Assembly (NCBI GenBank): GCA_018711655.1
Contig: DVIA01000070.1
Coordinates: 1-41,791 of the forward strand
DNA from: Candidatus Pullichristensenella avicola
Lineage (GTDB): Bacteria; Bacillota; Clostridia; Christensenellales; Aristaeellaceae
Direction: 5' to 3'
DNA length: 41,791 nt
The translations under genes were made by a program, and so were the position numbers. The notes beneath the pieces are model-generated. The model did not search any database. It saw only the letters and a list, made by a program, of their open reading frames with translations, and was not told the origin of the DNA. Below are positions 17,696 to 26,493 of this stretch, one piece after another. Each line of letters begins with the position of its first letter. Position 1 is the stretch's first letter.

Positions 17696-18412
17696 ATGCA
17701 AAAGATGCGCGACGGGTACGACCGTCGCTACGAGGATTACGCACCGCGCCGCGCCGCACGGCGGGAGGCCGCTTCGCCGCGCTCCCGCGCCCGCGCCGAA
17801 CGCGAGGCCGCGGCGCGCGCCCGCTACATACGCGCCATGCGCGCCCGGCGGCGCAGGCGGCGTCTGCTGGCGTTGGCGGGCGTGGCGCTGGCGGCGGTGC
17901 TGCTGGCGGGGGCGTGGTATTTTCTGCGCCCCGGGGCCGTGGACCTTTCCCTGCGCTACCCCGTGCGGTACGAGCAGCAGATCCGCCAGGCGGCGGCGGA
18001 GTTTTCGCTCGAACCTGCGTATGTGGCCTCGGTGGTGCTGGCCGAGTCCAGCTACGACGCCTCGGCCGTCTCCAAGGACGGCGCCATCGGCCTGATGCAG
18101 ATCATGCCCGCCACCGGCGAGTGGATCGCCGGAAAATTCGGCGAGGATTTCACCGTGGAGGGCCTCTACGAGCCTTCGCGCAACCTGCGCTACGGCTGCT
18201 GGTATCTGCGCTTTTTGCTCGACCGCTATGACGGCGATATGCGCACGGCATCGACGGCCTATCACCAGGGCCAGGGCCGCGTGGACGAATGGCTGAAAAA
18301 TCCCGAATACAGCGAGGATGGCAAAACGCTTTCGGTGATTTCTTCCGCCGTGACCGATACCTATGTGGACAGAATCATGGAGAACTATGCGTATTACAAA
18401 GATGTTTACTGA
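17696..18412 (+). CDS. Membrane-anchored lytic transglycosylase (SLT domain)
   Basis: A 238-residue protein. Residues 1-56 form a very arginine-rich cytoplasmic tail, ~57-77 a single membrane span, and ~85-238 an extracellular Slt70-like domain. The catalytic glutamate is E117 in VLAESSYDASAVSKDGAIGLMQ, followed by MPATGEW, and AYHQGQGRVDEWL lies later. It cleaves the glycan strand between MurNAc and GlcNAc with formation of an anhydro ring. It lies 15 bp after coaE with GGAGG upstream. The coaE-SLT order is conserved in many Clostridia. The basic tail may bind DNA, membrane lipid or ribosomes; that is speculative. Confidence 0.92.
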   Translation: MQKMRDGYDRRYEDYAPRRAARREAASPRSRARAEREAAARARYIRAMRARRRRRRLLALAGVALAAVLLAGAWYFLRPGAVDLSLRYPVRYEQQIRQAAAEFSLEPAYVASVVLAESSYDASAVSKDGAIGLMQIMPATGEWIAGKFGEDFTVEGLYEPSRNLRYGCWYLRFLLDRYDGDMRTASTAYHQGQGRVDEWLKNPEYSEDGKTLSVISSAVTDTYVDRIMENYAYYKDVY

Positions 18413-19991
18413 GATCCGCCGCGCGGCGGCCGCCTGCCTTGCCCTGGCGCTGCTTTTTTCCCTGCCCGGCGCGCGGGCGGAGGAGATCTTCGCCCAGGAG
18501 GTGCAGGCCATGCAGGGCGCGCAGCAGGTCGCCCAGCCGGCCGACCTGGAGGTGGGCTATCTCGCCTCCGAGGGGGCGGAGATCAACCCCATTTACTGCA
18601 CCGAGCGCGATCTGATCAGCATCAATCAGCTGGTGTTTGAATCCGTGGTGGAATTGGACGATACGCAAAAGCCCGTGCCCCTGCTGGCCGACAGCTGGAC
18701 GGTGGAGGGCAATGTGTGGACGTTCAAGATGCGCGCGGGCGTGCAGTTTCACAACGGGCTGGAGTGCCTGGCGCAGGACGTGGTGGCCAGCTACGAGGCG
18801 CTGCTGGCCGCGGGGGGCGCCAACCCCTATTCCGGGCGGCTGACGCTGATTGAGTCGATGACGGCGCTGGACGCGCTGACGCTGCAGGTCACCGGCCGCT
18901 TTTCCGGCATGATCACCCTGTACGCCATGACGTTCCCGGTCATGGAGCGCAGCACTTTGGCCGATCCCATGCCGCGCGGCACCGGGCCGTACTGGTACAT
19001 TTCCTATGTTTCCGGCTCGTCTTTCCGCCTGGAGCGCAATCCCCTGTGGTGGAAGCGCCAGCCGGAGATCGAGAGCATCAACGGCCGCTGCTATTACAGC
19101 ACCGCCGAGGCCCTTGAAGCTTTGCAGACCGAGGAGATCAACTGCTTTTCCACGCGCGCCTACTCCGCCGCGTTCAACCGCCGGCTGAGCGATTACATGG
19201 CCGTGGACTATTCCACCACCTCCTATGAATTGCTCGTGCCCAACCTCAGCGATTATTCGCCCATGTCCGACGTGCGCGTGCGCCAGGCGGTGATGTACGC
19301 CATCGACCGCGCCACGCTGGTCTCCAACGCCTATCTGGAAATGGCGCAGCAGAGCGAAGTGCCCGTCATTCCCGGAACATGGCTTTACGAGAGCCAGTCC
19401 GCCGTGTACTATTACAGCCCGGAGCGCGCCCTGCAGCTGCTCAACGAGGCCGGCTGGGAGAACCTTACCGGCACTTCGCGCCTGATGCGCGTGGGCGAGG
19501 ACGGGCTGCTGGAGGATCTGGAGATACGCATCATCACCTACAACGACGCCCTTTCCTCCGTGCGCCAGAACGCCCTGGAGCAGATCGCGGCAAACCTCAC
19601 CGCCGTGGGCTTTACGGTCGTCGCCGAAGTGGGCACGGCCAGCCAGGTGGGCAGCGCCATTTCCAGCGGCAGCTACGATCTGGCCCTTGTCGGCGTGAAC
19701 CTCAGCGAAGCGCCCTACCTCGTGCCGCTGCTTTCCGAGGGCGGCGAGATCAACTTCTCCGGCGCGCATACGCAGGAAATGGACGCCATGCTGGAGCGCA
19801 CGCTTTCCGCCGCCACCGAGGAGGAAATGCTGCTGGCCTACAGCGAATTGCAACTGCATCTGGTCGAGCGCCTGCCCATCCTCGGCCTGGCTTTCCGCAC
19901 CGGCTGCCTTTTGTCCACACGCCAACTGGCGGGGCTGAGCGGTTCGCGCGAATACGATGTGTACAACGGCCTGGAATTTGTTTCGAAATGA
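18387..19991 (+). CDS. Family 5 extracellular solute-binding protein (peptide/nickel type), no ABC partners nearby
   Basis: A 534-residue secreted protein. The start at 18387 (GGAG four bases upstream) gives a clear signal peptide ending GARA-EE with no lipobox cysteine. It overlaps the SLT gene by 26 bases. SBP_bac_5 features are present: EINPIYCTERDLISINQLVFE near the N-terminus, PLLADSWTVEGNVWTFKMRAG, then SDVRVRQAVMYAIDR. It would bind an oligopeptide or similar ligand outside the membrane. No permease or ATPase gene is adjacent, and the missing lipid anchor is odd for a Gram-positive transporter component. Given its operon with a transglycosylase, it may bind cell-wall fragments or serve a non-transport role (inference). 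Confidence 0.82.
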   Translation: MRITKMFTEIRRAAAACLALALLFSLPGARAEEIFAQEVQAMQGAQQVAQPADLEVGYLASEGAEINPIYCTERDLISINQLVFESVVELDDTQKPVPLLADSWTVEGNVWTFKMRAGVQFHNGLECLAQDVVASYEALLAAGGANPYSGRLTLIESMTALDALTLQVTGRFSGMITLYAMTFPVMERSTLADPMPRGTGPYWYISYVSGSSFRLERNPLWWKRQPEIESINGRCYYSTAEALEALQTEEINCFSTRAYSAAFNRRLSDYMAVDYSTTSYELLVPNLSDYSPMSDVRVRQAVMYAIDRATLVSNAYLEMAQQSEVPVIPGTWLYESQSAVYYYSPERALQLLNEAGWENLTGTSRLMRVGEDGLLEDLEIRIITYNDALSSVRQNALEQIAANLTAVGFTVVAEVGTASQVGSAISSGSYDLALVGVNLSEAPYLVPLLSEGGEINFSGAHTQEMDAMLERTLSAATEEEMLLAYSELQLHLVERLPILGLAFRTGCLLSTRQLAGLSGSREYDVYNGLEFVSK

Positions 19992-20267
19992 ATAAAAATC
20001 ACATGGGCTTTTGAGATGTTCCATCCAATGTAGCTTTTGAAGAATCACCGACAGACGCCCTAAAAGAAGCGAATATTCTTCTTGCATATGCGATATAGGG
20101 CAATTTCTCGGCAATATGTTTCAAAAGTATTACAAAAATAACGAGCGCATACATATTTAACAATTGGTTTATGAAGGATTTTTTGCTAACGCGTCGTATT
20201 TATACGACAGAACGCCTATACATCTGACGCATTTATGCGTGAAAAGTTTATTTCTAAGGAGACGTGC
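19992..20267. promoter_or_regulatory. AT-rich leader with two matching hairpins before the NlpC/P60 gene
   Basis: These 276 bases are far more AT-rich than the genes on either side. Two perfect palindromes lie close to the gene: GTCGTA-TTTA-TACGAC at 20193-20208 and ACGCA-TTTA-TGCGT at 20227-20240. Both have the same TTTA loop. The second ends 15 bases before AAGGAG at 20256-20261, the ribosome site for the ATG at 20268. No terminator for the upstream operon and no clear -35/-10 pair was found. The leader is a candidate for regulatory RNA or for operator sites. Confidence 0.5.
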
Positions 20268-23006
20268 ATGATGATTGCGAGCAAAAGAGCGCTGAAAAGG
20301 CGGCTGCTCCCGCTGCTTCTGGCGGCGCTGCTGATTCTTCTGACCCTGCCGCAAACGGCGCTCGCGGCCACCTTTTCCGCCGTCGTCACGGCGCAGAGCA
20401 TGCCGGTTTATGCCGACGCCACGCTCACGCAGCAGATCGGCGCTTTGGGCACGGATGAGGTCGTGCTCGTGGGCGCATATCAGGGCAATGTGGCGCTGAT
20501 TCGCCATCCCTCCAGCGGCGGCGTCGGCTATGCGCGCGTGTCGGATATGGCGGCGGTCAACGCTTCTGCGCAGAGCCAGACGGCCACGGTAATCGTTTCC
20601 TCGCGCTTTTATCAGCAGGCCAACGCCGCCAGCGCCTACCTGGCGGTAGAGCCGGGATATACGGTGAATGTGCTGGCCGTAAACGGCGAATGGGCGCAGG
20701 TAGAGCGCCTGGGCCTGGTGGGATACATGTATGTAAGCGCCCTGTCCATCGGCGGGCAGCAGGCCACGGCCACGCCCACGCCCGCGCCCACGCAGAGCGC
20801 CGCCATTTCGGCCACGGTCACGGCCGGCTCCATGTACGTTTACAGTTCTCCGTCCACCGCCGCCAGCCGCTATGGCGTGATCTATCAGGGCGAAACGGTG
20901 GAAATCATCCAGCAAAACGGCGACTGGGCCTTTATCACCCGCAACGGCTGTTACGGCTATTGCCTGCTTTCCGGCCTGTCGGTCGGCGGAGTTGCGCCGA
21001 CGCCCACGCCCACGCAGAACACCGGAAGCGTTGTGACCGAGACCTTTACGGCCGTGGCGCTTGTCAACACCTATGTGTACAGCGCCGCGTCCGCCTCTTC
21101 GGCGGTGCTGGGCGGCCTTTACGCCGGCACGCAGGTAACGGTACATATGTATGACAGCACCTGGGCGTATATTTCCCTGAACGGCAACTATGGCTATTGC
21201 CCCATCGCGATGCTGCAGCGCGTGAACGACAGCCAGACCGATCCGCTGGAGGGCTACATTCCCGTCAACCTGCCCTCTACGGTCGTGGCCAATACCGCGC
21301 TTTACGCCGACGACGATGCCTCCGCCAGCACGCTGGCGACCCTGAACACCGGCGACGTAATTACCGTTACCGCCTACAACCTCCAGTGGGCCTACGCCAC
21401 CGTAAACGGTCAGAACGGCTTTGTGCCCCTGCGCCACCTGCTTTCCGACGCGCAGGCCGTGGTGGGCGAGATGGGCGCCATGGTCACGCGCGACGCGCAG
21501 GTGTATGAGGCGTGCCTGGCCGCTTCGGCTTCGGTGGGCTATGTCACCCGCGGCAGCGTGCTTACGGTGCTGGCCTACAGCTATGGCTGCGGCTTTGCCT
21601 ATGTGCGCAACGAGACGGACGGATCCACCGGCTATGTGAGCCTGTCCGCGCTTACGCCCTACGCCACGCCCGCGCCCTCCGAAGAGCCGGAGGAGGACGG
21701 CACGCTCACGGCCACGGTCACCGTGGATAGCATGTACGTCTACAGCGCGCCGTCCACCTCCGCCAGCCGCTACGGCCTTATCTACCGCGGCGAGCAGGTG
21801 CAGGTGCTCGAGTACAACAGCACCTGGGCCTTCATCACCCGCAACGGCAACTACGGTTACTGCCTGCTCGCCGGGCTGACCGCCAACACAAGCGGCTCGC
21901 AGCCCTCGGAGGGAACGCAGTTCCAGGCGACGGTCGTCTACCCGGGCGCGCCTTTCTTCCAGAGCGCGTCCACCAGCAGCGCCTATGTGACTGCTCCGCT
22001 GGGCACGACGGTGGATGTATACGCCTATAGCGGCGGCTGGGCCTATGTCGGCGCCAACGGCATGCGCGGCTATATGCTCATCAGCCACCTCAGCCGCAAC
22101 AACTACGCGACGCTTTCCAACGGCTCGTCCGGCAGCGCTGTGCTCAGTTTGCAGCAGGCCCTGGAGGCGCTGGGCTACTTTGACGGCGTGCCCGCCGGCA
22201 ACTACAGTTCCCTGACGCAGACCGCCGTGGCCCGCTTCCAGTCCGCTGTGGGCCTGAACGCCACCGGCGTGGCTGACGAAATCACCCAGCGCATTCTCTA
22301 TGGCGGCTATTCGCCCGCCTCGCCGCTTCTGAGCCTCACGCTCGCCATCGGCAGCACTGGCGACAACGTCACCCGCCTGCAGACGCGCCTCTATCACAAG
22401 GGGTATCTGTCCCTGGCCTCCAGCGTGGACGGCGATTACGGCAACAACACCGCCTCGGCCGTGGCGCTGTTCCAGGCCGCCGCGGGATTGAACGCCACCG
22501 GCGTGGCCGACAGCTATACCCTCTACGCCCTTTACAGCAACATGGCGCCCGCCAACCCGGGCGGCTCGGCCGATACGGGCGGCGGTTCCAGCGATCCTGT
22601 GCTGCCCAGCGACCCCGATCGCGATCAGAAGATCGAGTATGTGATCGCCGTTGCCCAGCAGCAGATGGGCAAGCCCTACGTCTACGGCGCTGCCGGGCCG
22701 GATAAGTTCGACTGTTCGGGCTTCACCACCTACTGTTACAAGCAGGTCGGCGTCACCTTTGGCCGCACGGCGCAGCAGCAGGGCTACGGCGCCGGCACCA
22801 AGATCGAGGGTTTGGACAACCTGGTTCGCGGCGATATTGTGTGTATGAACACGGTTTCAGACAACGACCTGTCCGACCACGTCGGCATTTACCTGGGGAA
22901 CAAGCAGATGATCCACGCTTCCTCGGGCGCGGGCGAGGTCATCGTCTCCGACCTGTCCAGAGGTTACTACAACCGCGTGTTCTCCTGGGGACGGCGGGTC
23001 CTGTAA
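20268..23006 (+). CDS. Secreted NlpC/P60 peptidoglycan endopeptidase with ~8 SH3-like repeats and two PG-binding domains
   Basis: A 912-residue secreted wall hydrolase. The start at 20268 gives a basic, hydrophobic signal peptide ending near ALA-AT (residue ~34). About eight bacterial SH3-like repeats fill residues ~36-620, each ending in a pattern such as NGNYGYC-L--L. Some are separated by ATPTPAPT-type linkers. Two PG_binding_1 domains follow (~625-760: GSSGSAVLSLQQALEALGY and GSTGDNVTRLQTRLYHKGY), then a Gly/Ser linker. The NlpC/P60 domain carries C816 (DCSGF), H871 (DHVGIY) and H883 (MIHAS), an intact triad cleaving the gamma-D-Glu-diaminopimelate bond. Repeats 3 and 7 are the most alike (MYVYS-PST-ASRYG-IY-GE), pointing to internal duplication. 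It is monocistronic, with a strong terminator. Confidence 0.93.
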   Translation: MMIASKRALKRRLLPLLLAALLILLTLPQTALAATFSAVVTAQSMPVYADATLTQQIGALGTDEVVLVGAYQGNVALIRHPSSGGVGYARVSDMAAVNASAQSQTATVIVSSRFYQQANAASAYLAVEPGYTVNVLAVNGEWAQVERLGLVGYMYVSALSIGGQQATATPTPAPTQSAAISATVTAGSMYVYSSPSTAASRYGVIYQGETVEIIQQNGDWAFITRNGCYGYCLLSGLSVGGVAPTPTPTQNTGSVVTETFTAVALVNTYVYSAASASSAVLGGLYAGTQVTVHMYDSTWAYISLNGNYGYCPIAMLQRVNDSQTDPLEGYIPVNLPSTVVANTALYADDDASASTLATLNTGDVITVTAYNLQWAYATVNGQNGFVPLRHLLSDAQAVVGEMGAMVTRDAQVYEACLAASASVGYVTRGSVLTVLAYSYGCGFAYVRNETDGSTGYVSLSALTPYATPAPSEEPEEDGTLTATVTVDSMYVYSAPSTSASRYGLIYRGEQVQVLEYNSTWAFITRNGNYGYCLLAGLTANTSGSQPSEGTQFQATVVYPGAPFFQSASTSSAYVTAPLGTTVDVYAYSGGWAYVGANGMRGYMLISHLSRNNYATLSNGSSGSAVLSLQQALEALGYFDGVPAGNYSSLTQTAVARFQSAVGLNATGVADEITQRILYGGYSPASPLLSLTLAIGSTGDNVTRLQTRLYHKGYLSLASSVDGDYGNNTASAVALFQAAAGLNATGVADSYTLYALYSNMAPANPGGSADTGGGSSDPVLPSDPDRDQKIEYVIAVAQQQMGKPYVYGAAGPDKFDCSGFTTYCYKQVGVTFGRTAQQQGYGAGTKIEGLDNLVRGDIVCMNTVSDNDLSDHVGIYLGNKQMIHASSGAGEVIVSDLSRGYYNRVFSWGRRVL

Positions 23007-23021
23007 GGCAAAAAGCATCCG

Positions 23022-23051
23022 GCGGCGGAGGAACGTTCCTCCGCCGCTTTT
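23022..23051 (+). terminator. Rho-independent terminator of the NlpC/P60 gene
   Basis: A perfect 13-bp inverted repeat (GCGGCGGAGGAAC with GTTCCTCCGCCGC) is followed directly by TTTT, 15 bases after the stop codon. Confidence 0.9.
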
Positions 23052-23222
23052 GCATGGCGAAAACAGGCGCCGTCCGCCGTGCTGGGGGGCGCGCTGCGAG
23101 GCGGACGTTCCTGACGCGGGGCGGGGGGTTGCCCGCCCCGGATTGTGGATGGCCCGGGCAGGGAAGCTCTGCGAAGCCGGACGCAAATGGAACCGCCCCG
23201 CCGGAGGCAAAGCGCAAGGGCC

Positions 23223-23432
23223 GTGCCGCGGGCTGCCGGTAAGCGGGTGAAAGGGGCGAGGGTGCGCGGAGAAGGGGCTGCAGTGAGGGGTGCGCGGAGA
23301 AGGGCGCGTCCAGTGTGCGGCGTTTTGCCCTGATACGGGATTGCGATGGCGTGCCGCGGGCTGCCAATATGCGGGCGAAGGGGCGAGGGGCGCGCGGAGA
23401 AGGGGCTGCGGCGAGGGGCGCGCCGCGCTGTT
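23223..23432. repeat. Imperfect direct repeat, 128-bp period, in the gap before the PfkB gene
   Basis: GTGCCGCGGGCTGCC occurs at 23223 and 23351. Each copy continues with GCGGG-GAA-GGGGCGAGGG and GCGCGGAGAAGGGGCTGC, so the units align over ~80 bases. Within the first unit, GTGCGCGGAGAAGG is itself repeated. No gene is supported between 23052 and 23460. Confidence 0.7.
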
Positions 23433-23460
23433 TCCTGTTTTTCACGGCGCTTTCGCAGAC

Positions 23461-23495
23461 AAAACAGAAGGCCGCAGCGCGAACGCGTTGCGGCC
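23461..23495 (-). terminator. Rho-independent terminator of the PfkB kinase gene
   Basis: On the minus strand, GGCCGCAACGCG-TTCG-CGCTGCGGCC is followed by TTCTGTTTTG, 20 bases after the stop codon of the kinase gene. Confidence 0.8.
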
Positions 23496-23515
23496 TGAGG
23501 GATTGTCTTTGGGGA

Positions 23516-24529
23516 TCAGTCGAACTGCACGCGCGGCAGGGTGGAGAGCACCTGAAGCGCGTCCTGCATGGGCAACACGCCTTCGGAGGCGTCCGCCTCG
23601 CGCAGCGAGCACACCGCGGCGGCGGTGGCGATCTCCAGCGCTTCGCTCAGCGTGCAATCGTTGTGCGCGCCCAGAAGCACGCCGGATGTAAAGGCGTCGC
23701 CGGCGCCCACGGTGCCGCCGATAAAGCCCTTGGGCACGATGGCGCCCGGCACGCGGTGGTATTCGCCGTTTTCGTCGATGCCGAAGCCGCCCTCAGGCGC
23801 GTGGATGATCGCCCACTTGCGCGCGCCGATCTCCTTGAAGCGCGCCAGCGCCTTGGGGATATTGTCGTAGATCAGGGCGTCGTTTTCATCGCGCAGAGGG
23901 ATGCCGGCGGCGACTTCGCCCTCGTGCTCGTTGACGCAGAGGATGTCCGCATAGCGAATGGAGGGCGTGAGCAGACGCATGCGCTCGCGCTCGGCGCTGG
24001 TGATCATGTCTACGCTGGTGAGGATGCCCCGATCCTGCACATGCTTGAGCAGACGGGCCATCTTCGTGCCGTATTCCTCGTCCGGCGCGTCCAGGGCGTC
24101 GAGGATGAGGACATACCCGGCGTGGAAGATCTTGCAGCGCAGTTCGTCCAGGGGCACATGCTCCTCGCAGAACTGCGCGCTGGCGCCGGCGAAGTTCAAA
24201 AAGGCGCGCTCGCGGGTGGAAATGTTGGAAAGTACGTCGGAAAAGGCCGTCTGCCCCTCGCGGCGCAGCAGACTTGTGTCGATGTTGGGATATTTGGCCA
24301 GGCCTTTGAACACTTCGTTGCCATAGCCGTCGTCGCCCACAACGCCGCAGGCGTACACCGGAAGCTGCGGATCGAGCAGGGCCAAGTCGCGCGCGCAGTT
24401 GGAGACCAGGCCGCCCAGCGACAGGCCTACGCTTTTGATGTTGACAAGATCGTGCGGGCCGGGAAAGCCTTCGATTTCTTTGTGCACGTCTACGCCGATA
24501 TAGCCGGCGACCACAATGCCTTTTTGCAT
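23516..24529 (-). CDS. PfkB-family carbohydrate/nucleoside kinase
   Basis: A 337-residue ribokinase-superfamily enzyme. LSLGGLVSNCARDLALL (~37-53) is the substrate-binding first signature. GGTVGAGDAFTSGVLLGA (~271-288) is the ATP/anion-hole signature with catalytic base D278. VVGDDGYGNEVFKGL and SVDMI also fit. The substrate cannot be read from sequence: the family includes ribokinase, fructokinase and KDG kinase. There is no sugar operon beside it. GGAGG lies nine bases upstream of the ATG. It is transcribed alone, divergently from rmuC. Confidence 0.87.
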   Translation of the reverse strand: MQKGIVVAGYIGVDVHKEIEGFPGPHDLVNIKSVGLSLGGLVSNCARDLALLDPQLPVYACGVVGDDGYGNEVFKGLAKYPNIDTSLLRREGQTAFSDVLSNISTRERAFLNFAGASAQFCEEHVPLDELRCKIFHAGYVLILDALDAPDEEYGTKMARLLKHVQDRGILTSVDMITSAERERMRLLTPSIRYADILCVNEHEGEVAAGIPLRDENDALIYDNIPKALARFKEIGARKWAIIHAPEGGFGIDENGEYHRVPGAIVPKGFIGGTVGAGDAFTSGVLLGAHNDCTLSEALEIATAAAVCSLREADASEGVLPMQDALQVLSTLPRVQFD

Positions 24530-24621
24530 ATTCTCATGCCTCCAAGAGAAAAATTCGCGTTTGCGCAGCCGTTCCGCGCCGGAACGGGGCGCCGCATGAC
24601 GCTTGAAAACCTTACAATCTT

Positions 24622-24650
24622 AATATACACCATTTTTGCTCCATTGACAA
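24622..24650 (-). promoter_or_regulatory. Promoter of the PfkB kinase gene
   Basis: On the minus strand, TTGTCA and TATATT are separated by 17 bases, 92 bases before the kinase ATG. Confidence 0.7.
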
Positions 24651-24686
24651 GAGAAATCTTCCCCGGGAAACGGCTTTTTTCGCGTA

Positions 24687-24715
24687 TGGACAAGCGCCGC
24701 CTTTGCGGGTATAAT
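24687..24715 (+). promoter_or_regulatory. Promoter of rmuC
   Basis: TGGACA and TATAAT are separated by 17 bases, 28 bases before the rmuC ATG. It is divergent from the PfkB promoter. Confidence 0.75.
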
Positions 24716-24743
24716 TGGAACAGATACAAATGCGGAGGGAATT

Positions 24744-26000
24744 ATGCTGGAACGCATCAATCAAAACCCCGGCCTGACGGCCGTTGTCTGCGCGATTGCG
24801 GCGATACTTGCGCTGTGGGCCATTGCAGCGCTGCTGCGGCGCAGGGAAGCGCGCGCGCGCGAGGAAATGGAACGGCGGATTTTGCAGGAACAGGCGGAAA
24901 TGCTCGAACGGCTGCGGCAGGCTACGTTTGAAAGCGTGCGCGGCGCGCGCGAGGGACAGGAACAGTCCCTGCTCGTGCTGGGCCAGGCCGTTTCCGCTTC
25001 GGCGCAGCAGGTGGCCGAGCTTTCCCGGGCCATGGAGGACCGCCAGGATCGCCTGCGCCGCACGCTGGACGAGCGGCTCGACGTCATCGCCCGCCTCAAC
25101 GACCGCAAGCTCGAACAGATGCGCCAGACGGTTTCCGAAAAGCTGGAAAGCACGCTGGAAAACCGGCTCGGGGAATCGTTCAAGCTGGTCAACGAACAGC
25201 TTTCGCGCGTACACAAGGGCCTGGGCGAAATGCAGACCCTGGCGCAGGGCGTGGGTGACCTGAAAAAAGTGCTCACCAACGTCAAGACCCGCGGCGTCTG
25301 GGGCGAGGTGCGCCTGCGCGCTTTGCTGGAGGACGGCCTGGCCGCCGGGCAGTTTATCGAAAACGCGCAGGTGACGCCCGGTTCGGCCGAGCGCGTGGAG
25401 TTCGCCATCCGCCTGCCCGCCAGCGACGGCGAGGGTGCGCTTTTGCCGGTGGACTCCAAATTCCCGCAGGAGGACTATCTGCGGTTGGTCAACGCCTCGC
25501 AGGCGGGCGACGGCGAGGGCGTGCGCGCCGCTACGCAGCAGCTTGTGCGCGCCGTGACCGAACAGGCCAGACGCGTCAGCGACAAATACATCAAGCCGCC
25601 CGTGACCACCGATTACGCCGTGCTGTTTTTGCCGGTGGAGAGCCTCTACGCCGAAGTCGCGCGCGTGGACGGGCTTTTGGAGAACCTGCAGAACAAATTC
25701 CGCGTGCTGGTGGCCGGCCCTTCGACGTTCGCCGCCCTTCTGACCAGTTTGCAGATGGGCTTTCGCACCGTGGCCTTGCAAAAGCGCAGCGGCGAGGTGT
25801 TGGCCCTGCTCTCCGCCGTGCGCGCGGAGTTCCAGAAGTACGGCGAGGCCGTGCAGAAGGCGCGCACGCGTCTGGAACAGGCCAGCGGCGATCTGGACGC
25901 CATCGACACCCGCACGCGCGTGATCAACCGCAAGCTGCGCGACATCGGCGAGGACGTTCCGCCGCCGGACGGGAAAGACGCAGGCAAGCCTGCGCCGTGA
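24744..26000 (+). CDS. rmuC: DNA recombination protein RmuC-like
   Basis: A 418-residue protein. One membrane span lies at ~10-30 (LTAVVCAIAAILALWAIAALL). A long coiled coil fills ~35-180. The RmuC nuclease-like domain covers ~165-400 and contains TRGVWGEVRLRALLEDGL, LLPVDSKFPQEDY, and YAVLFLPVESLYAEV near residue 290. E. coli RmuC suppresses rearrangements between inverted repeats, and the family is related to restriction-type nuclease folds. GGAGGGAATT precedes the ATG. It is probably monocistronic; the following 490 bases carry repeats and then the argS promoter. Confidence 0.93.
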   Translation: MLERINQNPGLTAVVCAIAAILALWAIAALLRRREARAREEMERRILQEQAEMLERLRQATFESVRGAREGQEQSLLVLGQAVSASAQQVAELSRAMEDRQDRLRRTLDERLDVIARLNDRKLEQMRQTVSEKLESTLENRLGESFKLVNEQLSRVHKGLGEMQTLAQGVGDLKKVLTNVKTRGVWGEVRLRALLEDGLAAGQFIENAQVTPGSAERVEFAIRLPASDGEGALLPVDSKFPQEDYLRLVNASQAGDGEGVRAATQQLVRAVTEQARRVSDKYIKPPVTTDYAVLFLPVESLYAEVARVDGLLENLQNKFRVLVAGPSTFAALLTSLQMGFRTVALQKRSGEVLALLSAVRAEFQKYGEAVQKARTRLEQASGDLDAIDTRTRVINRKLRDIGEDVPPPDGKDAGKPAP

Positions 26001-26003
26001 GCC

Positions 26004-26290
26004 GGTGGCCACGGGCGGTAGCCCGGGCGTGCGGCGGGAGAATCCCGCTGGATGCAGGTGCAGGGGACTCCGGCTGGCGGCCAGAGGGAAGGCGGTGGCC
26101 GGGGCGGTGGCCCGGGCGTGCGACGGGAGCATCCTGCCGGGCGCAGGCGCAGGGGTCTCCGGGTAGGTGGCCAGAGATAAGGCGGTGGCCGCGGGCGATG
26201 GCCCGGGCGTGCGGCGGGAGCATCCCGCCGGACGCAGGCGCAGGGGGCTCCGGGTGGCGGCCAGAGGGAAGGCGGTGGCCGGGGCGCAGG
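26004..26290. repeat. Tandem repeat, exact 90-bp period, three full copies
   Basis: GGTGGCC begins units at 26004, 26094, 26184 and 26274, each exactly 90 bases apart. Every copy continues with GCCCGGGCGTGCG(G/A)CGGGAG and later GGCCAGAG. The array starts four bases after the rmuC stop codon. Because 90 is a multiple of three, reading frames stay open across it and artificially extend the argS frame upstream. The remaining bases to 26493 hold only the argS promoter. Confidence 0.85.
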
Positions 26291-26377
26291 TCAAACGAAG
26301 GCGCGCCGTGCCGCCGGCCGTGAGATGCGCGGGCGGATCGCTCCGGACGGGAGAGACACGAATTAACCTGCGCCGCC

Positions 26378-26407
26378 TTGCGCGCGGGGGGTGCGCGCGG
26401 CTATACT
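26378..26407 (+). promoter_or_regulatory. Likely promoter of argS
   Basis: TTGCGC and TATACT are separated by 18 bases, 86 bases before the argS start. The long leader shows no recognisable T-box motif. Confidence 0.5.
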
Positions 26408-26493
26408 GTAATGTAGTCATTTCCTCCGGCCGGGCGGCGCTTTCCGCCGCTGCGCGCTGTTTGTTCAGAACTTCAAAATGGAGCGTGTTTTTC

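Noticed and set aside
19992..20267. ydaO-type c-di-AMP riboswitch before the NlpC/P60 gene
   Set aside because: The position would fit the known regulon, but the conserved riboswitch core could not be found in the leader.
20169..22397. 742-residue antisense open frame over the NlpC/P60 gene
   Set aside because: It mirrors the SH3 repeats of the real gene, lacks a ribosome site, and has low-information repeated sequence.
26167..26493. N-terminal extension of ArgS from an upstream ATG
   Set aside because: The extra 109 residues are translated 90-bp repeats. The start at 26494 gives the normal family N-terminus and length.
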